Source: Rhodoplanes tepidamans | GTDB taxonomy: Bacteria; Pseudomonadota; Alphaproteobacteria; Rhizobiales; Xanthobacteraceae | Direction: 5' to 3' | NCBI RefSeq assembly: GCF_030813915.1 | Contig: NZ_JAUSUJ010000002.1 | Coordinates: forward strand, 248,001-312,000 | Length of the DNA: 64,000 nucleotides | Shown here: positions 18,726 through 26,907 of the stretch, in pieces | How the letters are laid out: every line of letters starts with the position of its first letter | Numbering within the stretch: the first letter of the stretch is position 1 | Translations under genes and position numbers: made by a program | The notes under the pieces: model-generated | The model's database searches: none | What the model was told of the DNA's origin: nothing | The model's input: only the letters and a program-made list of their open reading frames with translations

Positions 18726-18747
18726 GCGCGGCGCCGCGGCGCCGCGC
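18726..18747. terminator. GC palindrome between convergent genes
   Basis: GCGCGGCGCC, two bases, GGCGCCGCGC: perfect 10-bp arms between the convergent acetyltransferase and htpG genes. Probably a bidirectional transcription stop, although no T-run flanks it. Confidence 0.45.
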
Positions 18748-18766
18748 TCGGGCCGCGGCGGTGGCC

Positions 18767-20749
18767 TCAGTGCGCGGCGAGGCCGCGCGTCACCAGCCGG
18801 TTGAGCCGCATGGCGAAGGCGGCCGGATCGTCGGGCAGCTCGCCGTCGAGGATCTGCGCCTGCTCGAACAGCAGCATCGCGAGGTCGGCCGCCTCGTGGG
18901 CGTGTCCGGCGCCGCTCTCGCGGGCGACGGCGCCGACCAGCGCGTGCCGCATGTTCAGCTCCAGGACCGGCCTGGTGCCGGAGCTGCGGTTCTGCTTGGC
19001 GAGCAGCCGCTCCAGCTCGCGGTCCGGCCCGAAGCCCCCGGCGACCAGGCAGGCGGCGCTGTCGGTCAGGCGCTGCGACGCCTTCACGTCGGAGACACGG
19101 TCGCCGAGCGCCAGCTTGACCGCGGCGATCACGCTCGCCTCGTCGACCGCCGTCTCGGCCGCCTTCTCCGCCTCCGCCCTGGCCTCCTCGGCGAGCGGCA
19201 CCAGGCTGAAGTCGACCTCGCCCTGGCTCAGCGACTTGAAGCCCTTGCCCTGGAAGTCGAGCCGCAGCGAGGTCCACAGCGCGTCGACCGGGTCGGTGAG
19301 CAGCAGAACCTCGATGCCGCGCGCCTTCGCCGCCTCGAGCTTGGGATTGGCCTTGAGGCGGTCGAGGTCCTCGCCCGCCAGATAGTAGATCTCGGTCTGG
19401 TTCTCGCGCAGCTCGGCGACGTACTGGGCGAGCGTGCGCCGCTCCCCCCGGGTGGAGGTGAAGCGGGCGAGGCCGAGGATCTGCTCGCGCCGGTCGGGCT
19501 CCTCGTAGAGGCCCTCCTTGATCACGGCGCCGAACGTCTCCCACACGGTCGCGAACCTGTCCGCGTCCTTCGACGCGACGCTCTCCAGCTCGGAGAGCAC
19601 CTTGCCGGTGATCGCCTTGCGCATCGCCGCGACCTGCGGGTTGTTCTGCAGCATCTCGCGCGACAGGTTGAGCGGCAGGTCCTCCGAGTCGACGACGCCG
19701 CGCACGAAGCGCAGCCAGCTCGGCAGCAGCGACGCGTCGTCGGTGATGTAGACGCGGCGCACATAGAGCTTGAGGTGGCTCTTGCGGGCCGGATCGTAGA
19801 GGTCGAACATCGAGCTCGACGGCACGAACAGCAGCACCGCGTAGGACTGCCGGCCCTCGGCCCGGTAGTGCAGCGTCACCGCCGGCTCGTCGAAGGCGCC
19901 GCAGATCGAGCGATAGGCCTGGGTGTAGTCCTCCGGCTTCAGCTCGGACTTCGAGCGCTGCCACACGGCGCTCGCGGTGTTGATCTGGCGCGGCTCGCCG
20001 GCCTTCTCGTCGCCGGCCTTCGCCTCGTCCGCCTCGTCGCCGTCCGCCTTGCCGGCCGGGACGGCCAGCATGATCGGGAACTGGATGTGGTCCGAATAGG
20101 CGTGGACGACCCGCTCGATCTCCCACGGCTCTAGATACTTCCGGGCGTCCTCCTTGAGGTGCAGCACGATCTCGGTGCCGCGCGGGAGCGCGGCGGCGTG
20201 CGCGCCGGCCGGCTCGACCTCGAAGCCGGCGCTGCCGGTGGAGCGCCACACGAAGGCCTCGTCCGCGCCGGCCCGCCGGCTCGTCACCTCGATGCGGTCG
20301 GCCACCATGAACGCGGCGTAGAAGCCGACGCCGAACTGGCCGATCAGGCCGCCGCCGTCCTTCGCCTCGGCGAGTCTGGCGATGAAGGCGCGGGTGCCGG
20401 AGCGCGCGATGGTGCCGAGATTGTCGATCAGCTCCTGGCGGTCCATGCCGACGCCGTTGTCGGCGACCGTCAGGGTGCCGGCCGCCTTGTCGGGCGTGAT
20501 GCGGATTTTCAGGTCGGGGTCGTCGGCGAGCAGCTCCGGCCGGGCGATCGCCTCGTACCGCAGCCGGTCGCAGGCGTCGGAGGCGTTGGAGATCAGCTCG
20601 CGCAGGAAGACGTCGGTCTCGGAATAGACCGAGTGCACCATCAGGTGCAGCAGCTCGGCCACCTCGGCCTGGAACGGATGGACCTCGGCGTGCGGCGCGG
20701 GGCTGGCGGGAGTGGCCTCGGAGGCGTCGGGAGGGGCGGCGTCGGTCAT
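18767..20749 (-). CDS. htpG: Hsp90-family chaperone HtpG
   Basis: 660 residues from ATG 20749. ATP-dependent cytosolic chaperone. The N-terminal ATPase motifs [21 protein letters not shown] and [15 protein letters not shown] are all present, followed by the middle domain ([24 protein letters not shown]) and the C-terminal dimerisation part. A 20-residue acidic linker ([18 protein letters not shown]) sits at about 227-244. The much longer upstream open frame is unsupported. Confidence 0.97.
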   Translation of the reverse strand: MTDAAPPDASEATPASPAPHAEVHPFQAEVAELLHLMVHSVYSETDVFLRELISNASDACDRLRYEAIARPELLADDPDLKIRITPDKAAGTLTVADNGVGMDRQELIDNLGTIARSGTRAFIARLAEAKDGGGLIGQFGVGFYAAFMVADRIEVTSRRAGADEAFVWRSTGSAGFEVEPAGAHAAALPRGTEIVLHLKEDARKYLEPWEIERVVHAYSDHIQFPIMLAVPAGKADGDEADEAKAGDEKAGEPRQINTASAVWQRSKSELKPEDYTQAYRSICGAFDEPAVTLHYRAEGRQSYAVLLFVPSSSMFDLYDPARKSHLKLYVRRVYITDDASLLPSWLRFVRGVVDSEDLPLNLSREMLQNNPQVAAMRKAITGKVLSELESVASKDADRFATVWETFGAVIKEGLYEEPDRREQILGLARFTSTRGERRTLAQYVAELRENQTEIYYLAGEDLDRLKANPKLEAAKARGIEVLLLTDPVDALWTSLRLDFQGKGFKSLSQGEVDFSLVPLAEEARAEAEKAAETAVDEASVIAAVKLALGDRVSDVKASQRLTDSAACLVAGGFGPDRELERLLAKQNRSSGTRPVLELNMRHALVGAVARESGAGHAHEAADLAMLLFEQAQILDGELPDDPAAFAMRLNRLVTRGLAAH

Positions 20750-20837
20750 GGCGTCCACTCGGAATCGTGATGGAAACGAGGGGGATATAGCGGGGATATC
20801 GGCGGTCGCAAGAGGGGGTGGGCGGATCGCCCGGACG

Positions 20838-21023
20838 CTGGGTGCGCCGCCCGTTCGCGTCCTGGTGGCCGACGGCTCCGTGATCGGCGGAAATCTGCCG
20901 CCCGCCGTGGCGCGGCTGATGCGGGACTGGACCGCCTTGCGGCAGGAGGCCCTGATGCGAAACTGGCTCGCGGCACGCGAGGAAGGACCGTTGGAGTTCA
21001 TTGGAGGTCTGGACGATGATTGA
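20838..21023 (+). pseudogene. Truncated DUF4160 fragment
   Basis: The frame ending at 21023 encodes [16 protein letters not shown]...[18 protein letters not shown]...GPLEFIGGL, matching the C-terminal half of DUF4160 proteins. The expected N-terminal part (start to about the PPHFHV motif) is absent in all three frames upstream; the space is taken by the htpG upstream region. A GTG at 20865 could yield 52 residues. It overlaps the start of the DUF2442 gene by eight bases, the normal layout of the DUF4160-DUF2442 pair, so this is probably a decayed module. Confidence 0.55.
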
Positions 21024-21285
21024 CGTCGTCGGGATCAGGAAGCTCGGCGGCTACGTGCTCGCGATCGAGTTTTCCAACGGTGCGATCGGAACGAGGGATT
21101 TCTCGTTCGTCCGGCAGAAGACCGAACCCATGGCGGAGCCGCTGAAGGACCCCGCCTGTTTCGCCCGCGTGATCGTGCACGACGGCGCCCCGACCTGGCC
21201 GAACGGCTACGACTGGGACCCGATCGCCCTGCACGACGAGATGCAGGCGGAAGGCCTCCTGAAGCGCGTCGACGCCGCCGAGTAG
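21016..21285 (+). CDS. DUF2442 domain protein
   Basis: 89 residues. The pattern [20 protein letters not shown]...[28 protein letters not shown] is the DUF2442 signature. These small proteins usually pair with DUF4160 and the pair has been suspected of a toxin-antitoxin-like role, without proof I can cite. Here the partner is 5'-truncated, so this copy may be solitary. An upstream TTG (21001) is less likely than ATG 21016. Confidence 0.85.
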   Translation: MIDVVGIRKLGGYVLAIEFSNGAIGTRDFSFVRQKTEPMAEPLKDPACFARVIVHDGAPTWPNGYDWDPIALHDEMQAEGLLKRVDAAE

Positions 21286-21341
21286 ACGCCCCTCCGTCTC
21301 GAGACGGACAGGACGTCCCGCACAAAAAACCGTCCGCCCCG

Positions 21342-21368
21342 TGTCACACCGCCATGGGCCGCTTCGTC
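21342..21368 (+). promoter_or_regulatory. ECF41-type promoter
   Basis: TGTCACA at 21342-21348, a 16-base spacer, then CGTC at 21365-21368. This is the consensus reported for ECF41 sigma factors. It lies 50 bases before the carboxymuconolactone decarboxylase-like gene, which is followed directly by an ECF41 sigma gene, so the pair is predicted to be autoregulated. Confidence 0.75.
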
Positions 21369-21418
21369 TTGTGGTCGGAGCCGCCGCGGAGCGGCCGACG
21401 GAGCGAACGGAGAGCGAG

Positions 21419-21883
21419 ATGACGGAGCGCGTGACGAACTGGCTGGGCCGCAGGAACGACGGCGTCGCCGCCATGGCCGGGGTGGAGACCTGGGTCGGCA
21501 GGCAGCTCGACCACACCCTCCTGGAGCTGATCAAGACGCGGGTGTCGCAGATCAACGGCTGCGCCTTCTGCCTGCACATGCATTCCGCCGACGCCCTGAA
21601 GGCCGGCGAGAGCGTCGCCCGCCTCCTGCTGCTCGACGCCTGGGAGGAGTCCGCCCTCTACACGCCGCGCGAACGGGCGGCGCTCGCCTGGGCCGAGGCG
21701 CTCACCCGGGTCGCCGACACGCATGCGCCGGACGCCGCCTGGGAGGAGGTCCGGGCCCATTTCTCCGAGGACGAGGTGATCGCGCTGTCGATCGCGGTCG
21801 GGATGATCAACGCGTGGAACCGGCTGGCGATCGGCTTCCGGGTGCAGCATCCTGCCGACCGGGCGGCCGCGGCGGCGGCCTGA
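21419..21883 (+). CDS. Carboxymuconolactone decarboxylase-like (AhpD-fold) protein
   Basis: 154 residues. AhpD-type helical protein with the redox/proton-relay motif INGCAFCLHMHSADA (CxxC-x2-H arrangement CAFCLHMH), typical of small peroxidase-like or oxidoreductase members. ECF41 sigma factors are characteristically encoded beside such a gene, which is their conserved target. It is 16 bases upstream of the sigma gene and directly downstream of the ECF41 promoter. Substrate unknown. Confidence 0.9.
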   Translation: MTERVTNWLGRRNDGVAAMAGVETWVGRQLDHTLLELIKTRVSQINGCAFCLHMHSADALKAGESVARLLLLDAWEESALYTPRERAALAWAEALTRVADTHAPDAAWEEVRAHFSEDEVIALSIAVGMINAWNRLAIGFRVQHPADRAAAAAA

Positions 21884-21898
21884 ACCCGGAGCCCCCGC

Positions 21899-22819
21899 AT
21901 GGACGAGCCGGCGAACGACGAGACGACGCGCGAGCGGGGGGTGGACGATCCCGCCCGGGACTTCGAGGCGCATCGCCGGCATCTCGTCGGCCTCGCCTAT
22001 CGCATGCTCGGCTCGGTCGCCGAGGCCGAGGACGCCGTGCAGGACGCCTATCTGCGCTGGCACCGGGCCGACCGCGCTGCGGTCGGCGACGCCCGTGCGT
22101 TCCTGTCGCGCACCGTGGCGCGGCTGTGCCTCGACCGGCTGCGCGCCGCCAAGGCGCGCCGCGAGACCTATGTCGGGCCGTGGCTGCCGGAGCCGCTGCT
22201 CGACGCCGAGGCGCTCGCCGCCGACACGGCGAGCGAGTACGCGTCCGACCTCTCGGTCGGGCTGCTGATGGCGCTGGAACGCCTGTCGCCGCTGGAGCGC
22301 GCCGCCTTCCTGCTGCACGACGTGTTCGACGTGGGCTTCGCCGAGGTGGCGGCGCTGATCGGCCGCAGCGAGGCGGCGTGCCGACAACTGGCGACGCGGG
22401 CCCGCGCCCATGTCCGGGCCGCCCGGCCGCGCTTCGCGGTGGCGCCCGAGGAGGGCTCGCGCCTGGTCGCCGCCTTCGCCGAGGCGGTGCAGCGGGCCGA
22501 CGCCAGCGGGCTGGCGAGGCTGCTCGCCGCCGACGCGGTGCTGCACAGCGATGGCGGCGGCCGCAAGACCGCGGCCCTCAACCCGATCGTCGGGCGCGAC
22601 CGGGTCGCCCGCTTCTTCGCCGGCATCGCCGCCAAGTTCCCGGACGTGCTGGCGGCGAGCCGCGGCGCCTCGATCAACGGCCTGCCCGGCCTGATCGTCA
22701 CCGAGGCCGACGGCAGCGTGCAGACCCTGGCGTTCGAGATCGTCGACGGCTCGATCGCGGCGATCTACTTCGTCCGCAATCCGGACAAGCTGGCGCATCT
22801 CGCGCCGCGCCTGCACTGA
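21899..22819 (+). CDS. ECF41-family RNA polymerase sigma factor (SigJ-like)
   Basis: 306 residues. Sigma region 2 (HLVGLAYRMLGSVAEAEDAVQDAYLRW) and region 4 (LSPLERAAFLLHDVFDVGFAEVA) are followed by a SnoaL-like C-terminal domain in place of an anti-sigma factor. All three ECF41 marks are visible: WLPEP in the linker, DGGG, and NPDKL near the end. In the family the C-terminal domain both activates and restrains the sigma factor. Cotranscribed with the AhpD-like gene. Confidence 0.95.
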   Translation: MDEPANDETTRERGVDDPARDFEAHRRHLVGLAYRMLGSVAEAEDAVQDAYLRWHRADRAAVGDARAFLSRTVARLCLDRLRAAKARRETYVGPWLPEPLLDAEALAADTASEYASDLSVGLLMALERLSPLERAAFLLHDVFDVGFAEVAALIGRSEAACRQLATRARAHVRAARPRFAVAPEEGSRLVAAFAEAVQRADASGLARLLAADAVLHSDGGGRKTAALNPIVGRDRVARFFAGIAAKFPDVLAASRGASINGLPGLIVTEADGSVQTLAFEIVDGSIAAIYFVRNPDKLAHLAPRLH

Positions 22820-22932
22820 GGGGCGGAGCGGGTGCGATCACGGACCGGCGCGGGCTGCGGCGGGATCGAAACGGCGGGGGGCGAACGGCGTTCGCCCCCC
22901 GGGAAACGCGGGATCGGCGTGCGCCGCCGCGA

Positions 22933-23181
22933 TCAGTAGATCGAACCCTTCGCCCGATCGAACAGCGACTCCTCCGAGCCGACCGTCGGTCCCGGCGTCC
23001 CGCCGGACGCGTAGGAGTCGTGCACGGCGCTGCCGCGGACGCGCATGGCGGCGTCGGCGGTCACGCTGCCCGCGACCAGCACGGCGGCGAGCCCGAAGGC
23101 GAACAGGGCGGCCTTGGAGAAGGTGGTCTTGAAGGAGGCGATCTCGGAGGAGGCGGTCTTGGAGGAGGCGGTCTTGGCCAT
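22933..23181 (-). CDS. Small secreted protein with a variable repeat N-terminus
   Basis: 82 residues, not recognised. It begins with KTASSKTASSEIASF, then a hydrophobic signal peptide (AALFAFGLAAVLVAGSV) and a likely cleavage site ADAA; the mature part is about 37 residues. The ATG at 23181 is supported by a GGAGCCACTCC leader with weak ribosome binding. The N-terminal repeat is coded by 15-bp tandem units (see 23116-23175). Confidence 0.65.
   Translation of the reverse strand: MAKTASSKTASSEIASFKTTFSKAALFAFGLAAVLVAGSVTADAAMRVRGSAVHDSYASGGTPGPTVGSEESLFDRAKGSIY
23116..23175. repeat. 15-bp tandem repeat within a coding sequence
   Basis: Four units of 15 bp: 23161-23175 and 23146-23160 are identical (GGAGGAGGCGGTCTT), 23131-23145 differs at three positions, 23116-23130 is more diverged. 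The unit is a multiple of three, so copy change would add or remove five residues (KTASS) before the signal peptide without a frameshift. Confidence 0.85.
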
Positions 23182-23387
23182 GGAGTGGCTCCTGGTCTCG
23201 AAACGATGGGCGATCGTCGCCGCACCTGTCACGAGATACGGCCGGGGCCACCCGGAGTTACGCCGCGGCGCTTCACGAGCCTGTGCCGGCAGGGCGAGGC
23301 CCGGCTGGCCGAACCGTGATCGGCGCCCGCGTAACGATCCCGGTTTAGCCGCTTTCGCGCCGCGTGGGCCGCGGTGACGCGCCGGGC

Positions 23388-24707
23388 TCAGGGCCCGGCG
23401 CCGGCCACGGCGGCCTGTCCCGGCAGACGCAGCCGCCGGCCCGTCACCAGCACGGCGGCGACCGAGGCGGCGAGGCAGGCCGTCACGGCGACGAGGCCGG
23501 CATGGGCGCTGCCGGTGAGGGACATGCTCCAGCCGACCAGGGTGGGCCCGAGAAAGCCGCCGAGATTGCCGACCGAATTGATCAGCGCGATGCCGCCGGC
23601 TGCGGCGGTGCGCTCGAGGAACTGGGGCGGCAGGCCCCAGAACGGCCCGAGCGTCGCGTAGATGCCGACCGTGGCGACCCCGAGCGCCGCGATCGACCAC
23701 AGGTTCGGCGGCAGCAGCACCGCGGCGAGCAGGCCGGCGGCGCTCAGCATGGTCGGCAGCGCGACATGCATCACCCGCTCGGCCCGGCGGTCGCTGCGGC
23801 GGCCCCAGAGGAGCATCGCGACGGCGCTGATCGCGTAGGGGACGGCGACCAGGAGCCCGACCTCCTCGATGCCGTAGCCGAGCGCCTTGATGAGTTGCGG
23901 CAGCCACATCCCGACCCCGTAGAGGCCGACCACGATGCCGAAATAGGCGAGGCCGAGCAGCCAGACGCGGCCGTCGGCCAGCGCCGGGCCGAGCGCGGCG
24001 TGCAGCCGGTGCGGGCTGCGGGCGCGGTCGGCGGCGAGGTTCTTCGCGACGACGTCGCGCTCCGCGTCGGAAAGCCAGCGCGCGCTCGCCGGGCCGTCGG
24101 GGAGCCAGGCCAGCACGGCGAGGCCGAGGGCGCAGGCCGGCAGGCCTTCCAGGATGAACAGCCACTGCCAGCCGGACAGGCCGAGAAAGCCGTGGGTCTG
24201 GAGCAGCAGGCTCGACAGCGGCGCCCCGACCGCGCTGGCGATCGGCACCGCCATCATGAACAGGCCGACGAAGCGCGCCAGCCGCTCCTGCGGGAACCAG
24301 TACGTCAGATAGAGGATCATGCCGGGCAGGAAGCCGGCCTCGGCGACGCCGAGCAGGAAGCGCAGCACGTAGAAGCTCGTCGGCCCCTGCACGAAGGCCA
24401 TGCCGGCCGAGACGAGCCCCCAGGTGATCATGATGCGGGCGATCCACACCCGCGCCCCGACCCGCTCCAGGATCAGGTTGCTCGGCACCTCGAACAGAAA
24501 GTAGCCGAGAAAGAAGATCCCGGCGCCCCAGCCGTACACGCTCGCCGAGAGCCCGAGCTCGGCATTCATGGTGAGCGCCGCGAACGACACGTTCACCCGG
24601 TCGAGAAACGCGACCAGATAGAGCACCATCATGAACGGGATCAGCCGGAGCGCGATCTTCTTGTAGAGAGCGTCGTCCGCCGCGTGGCGCGCATCGTCGT
24701 GGGACAT
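23388..24707 (-). CDS. MFS transporter, anion:cation symporter (ACS) type
   Basis: 439 residues with 12 predicted membrane helices. Typical ACS family: RLIPFMMVLYLVAFLDRVNVSFAAL in helix 1, GVAEAGFLPGMILYLTYWFP in the helix 4-5 region, and a loop of about 40 residues between helices 6 and 7. Such carriers move organic anions (tartrate, glucarate, phthalate-like) with protons. Start ATG 24707 is followed by MSHDDARHA. No catabolic genes lie beside it, so the substrate is open. Confidence 0.9.
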   Translation of the reverse strand: MSHDDARHAADDALYKKIALRLIPFMMVLYLVAFLDRVNVSFAALTMNAELGLSASVYGWGAGIFFLGYFLFEVPSNLILERVGARVWIARIMITWGLVSAGMAFVQGPTSFYVLRFLLGVAEAGFLPGMILYLTYWFPQERLARFVGLFMMAVPIASAVGAPLSSLLLQTHGFLGLSGWQWLFILEGLPACALGLAVLAWLPDGPASARWLSDAERDVVAKNLAADRARSPHRLHAALGPALADGRVWLLGLAYFGIVVGLYGVGMWLPQLIKALGYGIEEVGLLVAVPYAISAVAMLLWGRRSDRRAERVMHVALPTMLSAAGLLAAVLLPPNLWSIAALGVATVGIYATLGPFWGLPPQFLERTAAAGGIALINSVGNLGGFLGPTLVGWSMSLTGSAHAGLVAVTACLAASVAAVLVTGRRLRLPGQAAVAGAGP

Positions 24708-25301
24708 GAGTGATCCTCGGGCGATCCTCGGCGCCGACCGGATCGTCGGGTGCGCGAGGCGAGGTACGCTGCCCGGCCGCCCGGCGCAAGGGGACGTGCC
24801 CGCGTGGCGGATGCGCTCGGTACGTGGGTCCGCTCGCCCGCGCGGTTCGTGGCGGCGCTGGGGGCGGAACAGCGCCCGTTCGGCCCCGACGCGCGTTCGG
24901 TGAGGCTGCCGTGCTCGGGACTGCGGGGTCGGCATCGTCGGGGAGCTCGGGATTTCGGTCGGCGAACGCGCCGCCGAACTGCTCGCACGCGGCGCCCGGA
25001 ACGCCGTCCAGTCCCTCGTGCGCGCCGCCGCGCCCTCCTGGCCCGATTCGCGGCCGAAATCGCCCCGACCGAGCCCACCGGCGACCACTCTCGGCCCTCC
25101 AGGTCTGAAGCGGGTTTCTTGCCCGGCCTCGCAGCGAAGGCCCGGGACGATGTGGCCGGGAGCCCAGCTGCCGCTTCACGCTCCATCCGGATCATGATTG
25201 CTGTCACGGGTCGGCTACACGCTCGATTTTACGACTGAATCTTCGTGTACCCCCCTTGCTTTGGCAGAACGTTTAATGAACATTGGATCGAGACGGCTGG
25301 G
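24708..25301. other. Gap between MFS transporter and methyltransferase block
   Basis: 594 bases without a supportable gene. The left part (24708 to about 25180) is very GC-rich with low-quality Arg-rich open frames on both strands, none recognisable. At about 25190 the composition shifts to AT-richer sequence that continues into the methyltransferase gene, which I take as the left edge of the acquired block. No direct repeat, tRNA end or integrase is visible. Confidence 0.45.
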
Positions 25302-26483
25302 ATGACGATGAAGATTGCTGGATTGTTTGCTGGCGTCGGTGGGCTTGAGCTCGGGCTGCATCAAGGCGGCCACGAGAGCGTTTTGCTGTCCGAAATTTGG
25401 GAGCCCGCACGTGCGGTCCTTGCGGAGCGGTTCTGCGACGTTCCGAACATCGGCGATGTCGAAAGGTTGAAATCACTGCCTGCCGATGTCGGTCTGCTCA
25501 CCGCCGGTTTTCCTTGCCAGGACCTCAGCCAGGCCGGCAGGACGGCGGGAATCAATGGCCGAAAGTCGGGCCTGGTCGGCCACGTTTTTCGGCTGATCGA
25601 CCAAAGCAGGCCTCGATGGGTGTTGCTTGAGAACGTGTCATTCATGCTGCAACTCGATCGCGGCAGCGCAATGGACAGGCTGGTGTCCGCCTTCGAGGAG
25701 CGCGGCTATCGATGGGCGTACCGGGTCGTCAACTCGCTCGCGTTCCTGCCGCAGCGACGGGAACGTGTCTTCTTCCTCGCGAGTACCGAAGGCGATCCAT
25801 CGGACGTTTTGCTCGTGGACGAGGCGGAGCCTCGGGTTCAAGCAACCGATCTCCGCACCCACGCGCACGGCTTCTACTGGACGGAAGGCACTCGCGGCCT
25901 GGGCTGGGGACCCGACTGTGTTCCGACGTTGAAGAATGGCTCGACGGTCGGGATTCCGTCGCCACCCGCAATCCTCCTGCCGAACGGCGAGATCGTCACA
26001 CCCGATATACGCGATGCGGAACGGCTCCAGGGATTCCGGGCAGATTGGACGAAACCGGCCGCCGCTGTCGGGCGCGCTTCGTTCCGATGGTCGTTGGTCG
26101 GCAACGCGGTGACTCGACCGGTGGCGGCGTGGATCGGGAGGCGTTTGACGAAACCTGGTCGCTTCGATCGCTCGCGGGATTCGGCAACGTTCACGAGCGT
26201 GCGTTGGCCGCGGGCAGCCCGCTTCGACGGCGAGACACGGCGCGAAGTCCACATCTCCGCCTTCCCGGCTTGGAAGATCAGACCGCCGCTACAAGAGTTT
26301 CTGAAATACGAACCAACCTTGTTGTCGGAACGGGCAACCGCTGGCTTCCTGTCGCGAATCGAGAAGAGTTCACTTCGTTTCGTGCCCGGGTTCAAGGAAC
26401 GTGTCCGCTCCCATCTCGACCATGTACGCGCCATCGACCGGTTCGTCGACGATCGATTTCCCCGCCTTCACGCCGCGGAATGA
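25302..26483 (+). CDS. DNA (cytosine-5-)-methyltransferase
   Basis: 393 residues from ATG 25302 (an ATG at 25308 is nearly as good). C5-MTase motifs in order: I GLFAGVGGLELGL, IV GFPCQDLSQAG with the catalytic Cys, VI LLENVSF, VIII QRRERVFFLAS, IX RDAERLQGF and X GNAVTRPVAAWIG. The target recognition stretch between VIII and IX is short (about 80 residues), while about 110 residues follow motif X. The recognition site cannot be read. First gene of a three-gene block with vsr and an unknown gene. Confidence 0.95.
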   Translation: MTMKIAGLFAGVGGLELGLHQGGHESVLLSEIWEPARAVLAERFCDVPNIGDVERLKSLPADVGLLTAGFPCQDLSQAGRTAGINGRKSGLVGHVFRLIDQSRPRWVLLENVSFMLQLDRGSAMDRLVSAFEERGYRWAYRVVNSLAFLPQRRERVFFLASTEGDPSDVLLVDEAEPRVQATDLRTHAHGFYWTEGTRGLGWGPDCVPTLKNGSTVGIPSPPAILLPNGEIVTPDIRDAERLQGFRADWTKPAAAVGRASFRWSLVGNAVTRPVAAWIGRRLTKPGRFDRSRDSATFTSVRWPRAARFDGETRREVHISAFPAWKIRPPLQEFLKYEPTLLSERATAGFLSRIEKSSLRFVPGFKERVRSHLDHVRAIDRFVDDRFPRLHAAE

Positions 26484-26902
26484 AGCCCCCTGTTTGCGAA
26501 CGCCCGATAGACCCGAAGCGCTCCGCGTTGATGCGTCGCGTGAGGCAACGCGGCACCAAGCCGGAAGACGACGTAGCAGTCGTGCTCCGCGAGCTGAGAT
26601 TGGGCTATCGGCGCAATGTGAGATCGCTCCCGGGCTCTCCTGATTTCGCCAACAAGCGGAGGAAGTGGGCCATCTTCGTGAATGGATGTTTCTGGCACAG
26701 ACACGAGGAGTGTGCCCGAACCACGACGCCGTCGCGCAATCGGGACTTTTGGGTGGCGAAGTTCGACAGCAACGTCCGAAGGGATGCAATCAAAACCGAG
26801 GCACTCCGAAAGCTGGGCTTTCGCGTCGTGGTCGTTTGGGAATGCGAGACGATCGATGCGCCCCGGATCAGACGGCAGCTCCGATCGTTGACCTCACGGT
26901 AG
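26480..26902 (+). CDS. vsr: Very short patch repair (Vsr) endonuclease
   Basis: 140 residues. Nicks DNA at T:G mismatches that arise by deamination of 5-methylcytosine, and so accompanies C5-MTases. Seen: LMRRVRQRGTKPE at the N-terminus, LPGSPDF with the catalytic Asp, and IFVNGCFWHRHEEC with the zinc- and catalysis-linked Cys and His residues, then the conserved WECE. The ATG overlaps the MTase stop (ATGA), so expression is coupled. Confidence 0.95.
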   Translation: MKPPVCERPIDPKRSALMRRVRQRGTKPEDDVAVVLRELRLGYRRNVRSLPGSPDFANKRRKWAIFVNGCFWHRHEECARTTTPSRNRDFWVAKFDSNVRRDAIKTEALRKLGFRVVVVWECETIDAPRIRRQLRSLTSR

Positions 26903-26907
26903 TCGTC

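Noticed and set aside
24750-25238. 162-residue frame in the gap before the methyltransferase
   Set aside because: Arg-rich translation without family features and no ribosome binding site; treated as non-coding.
25256-25279. Sigma-70 promoter for the methyltransferase block
   Set aside because: TTGCTT and TAATGA are visible but only 12 bases apart, too close for a normal promoter.
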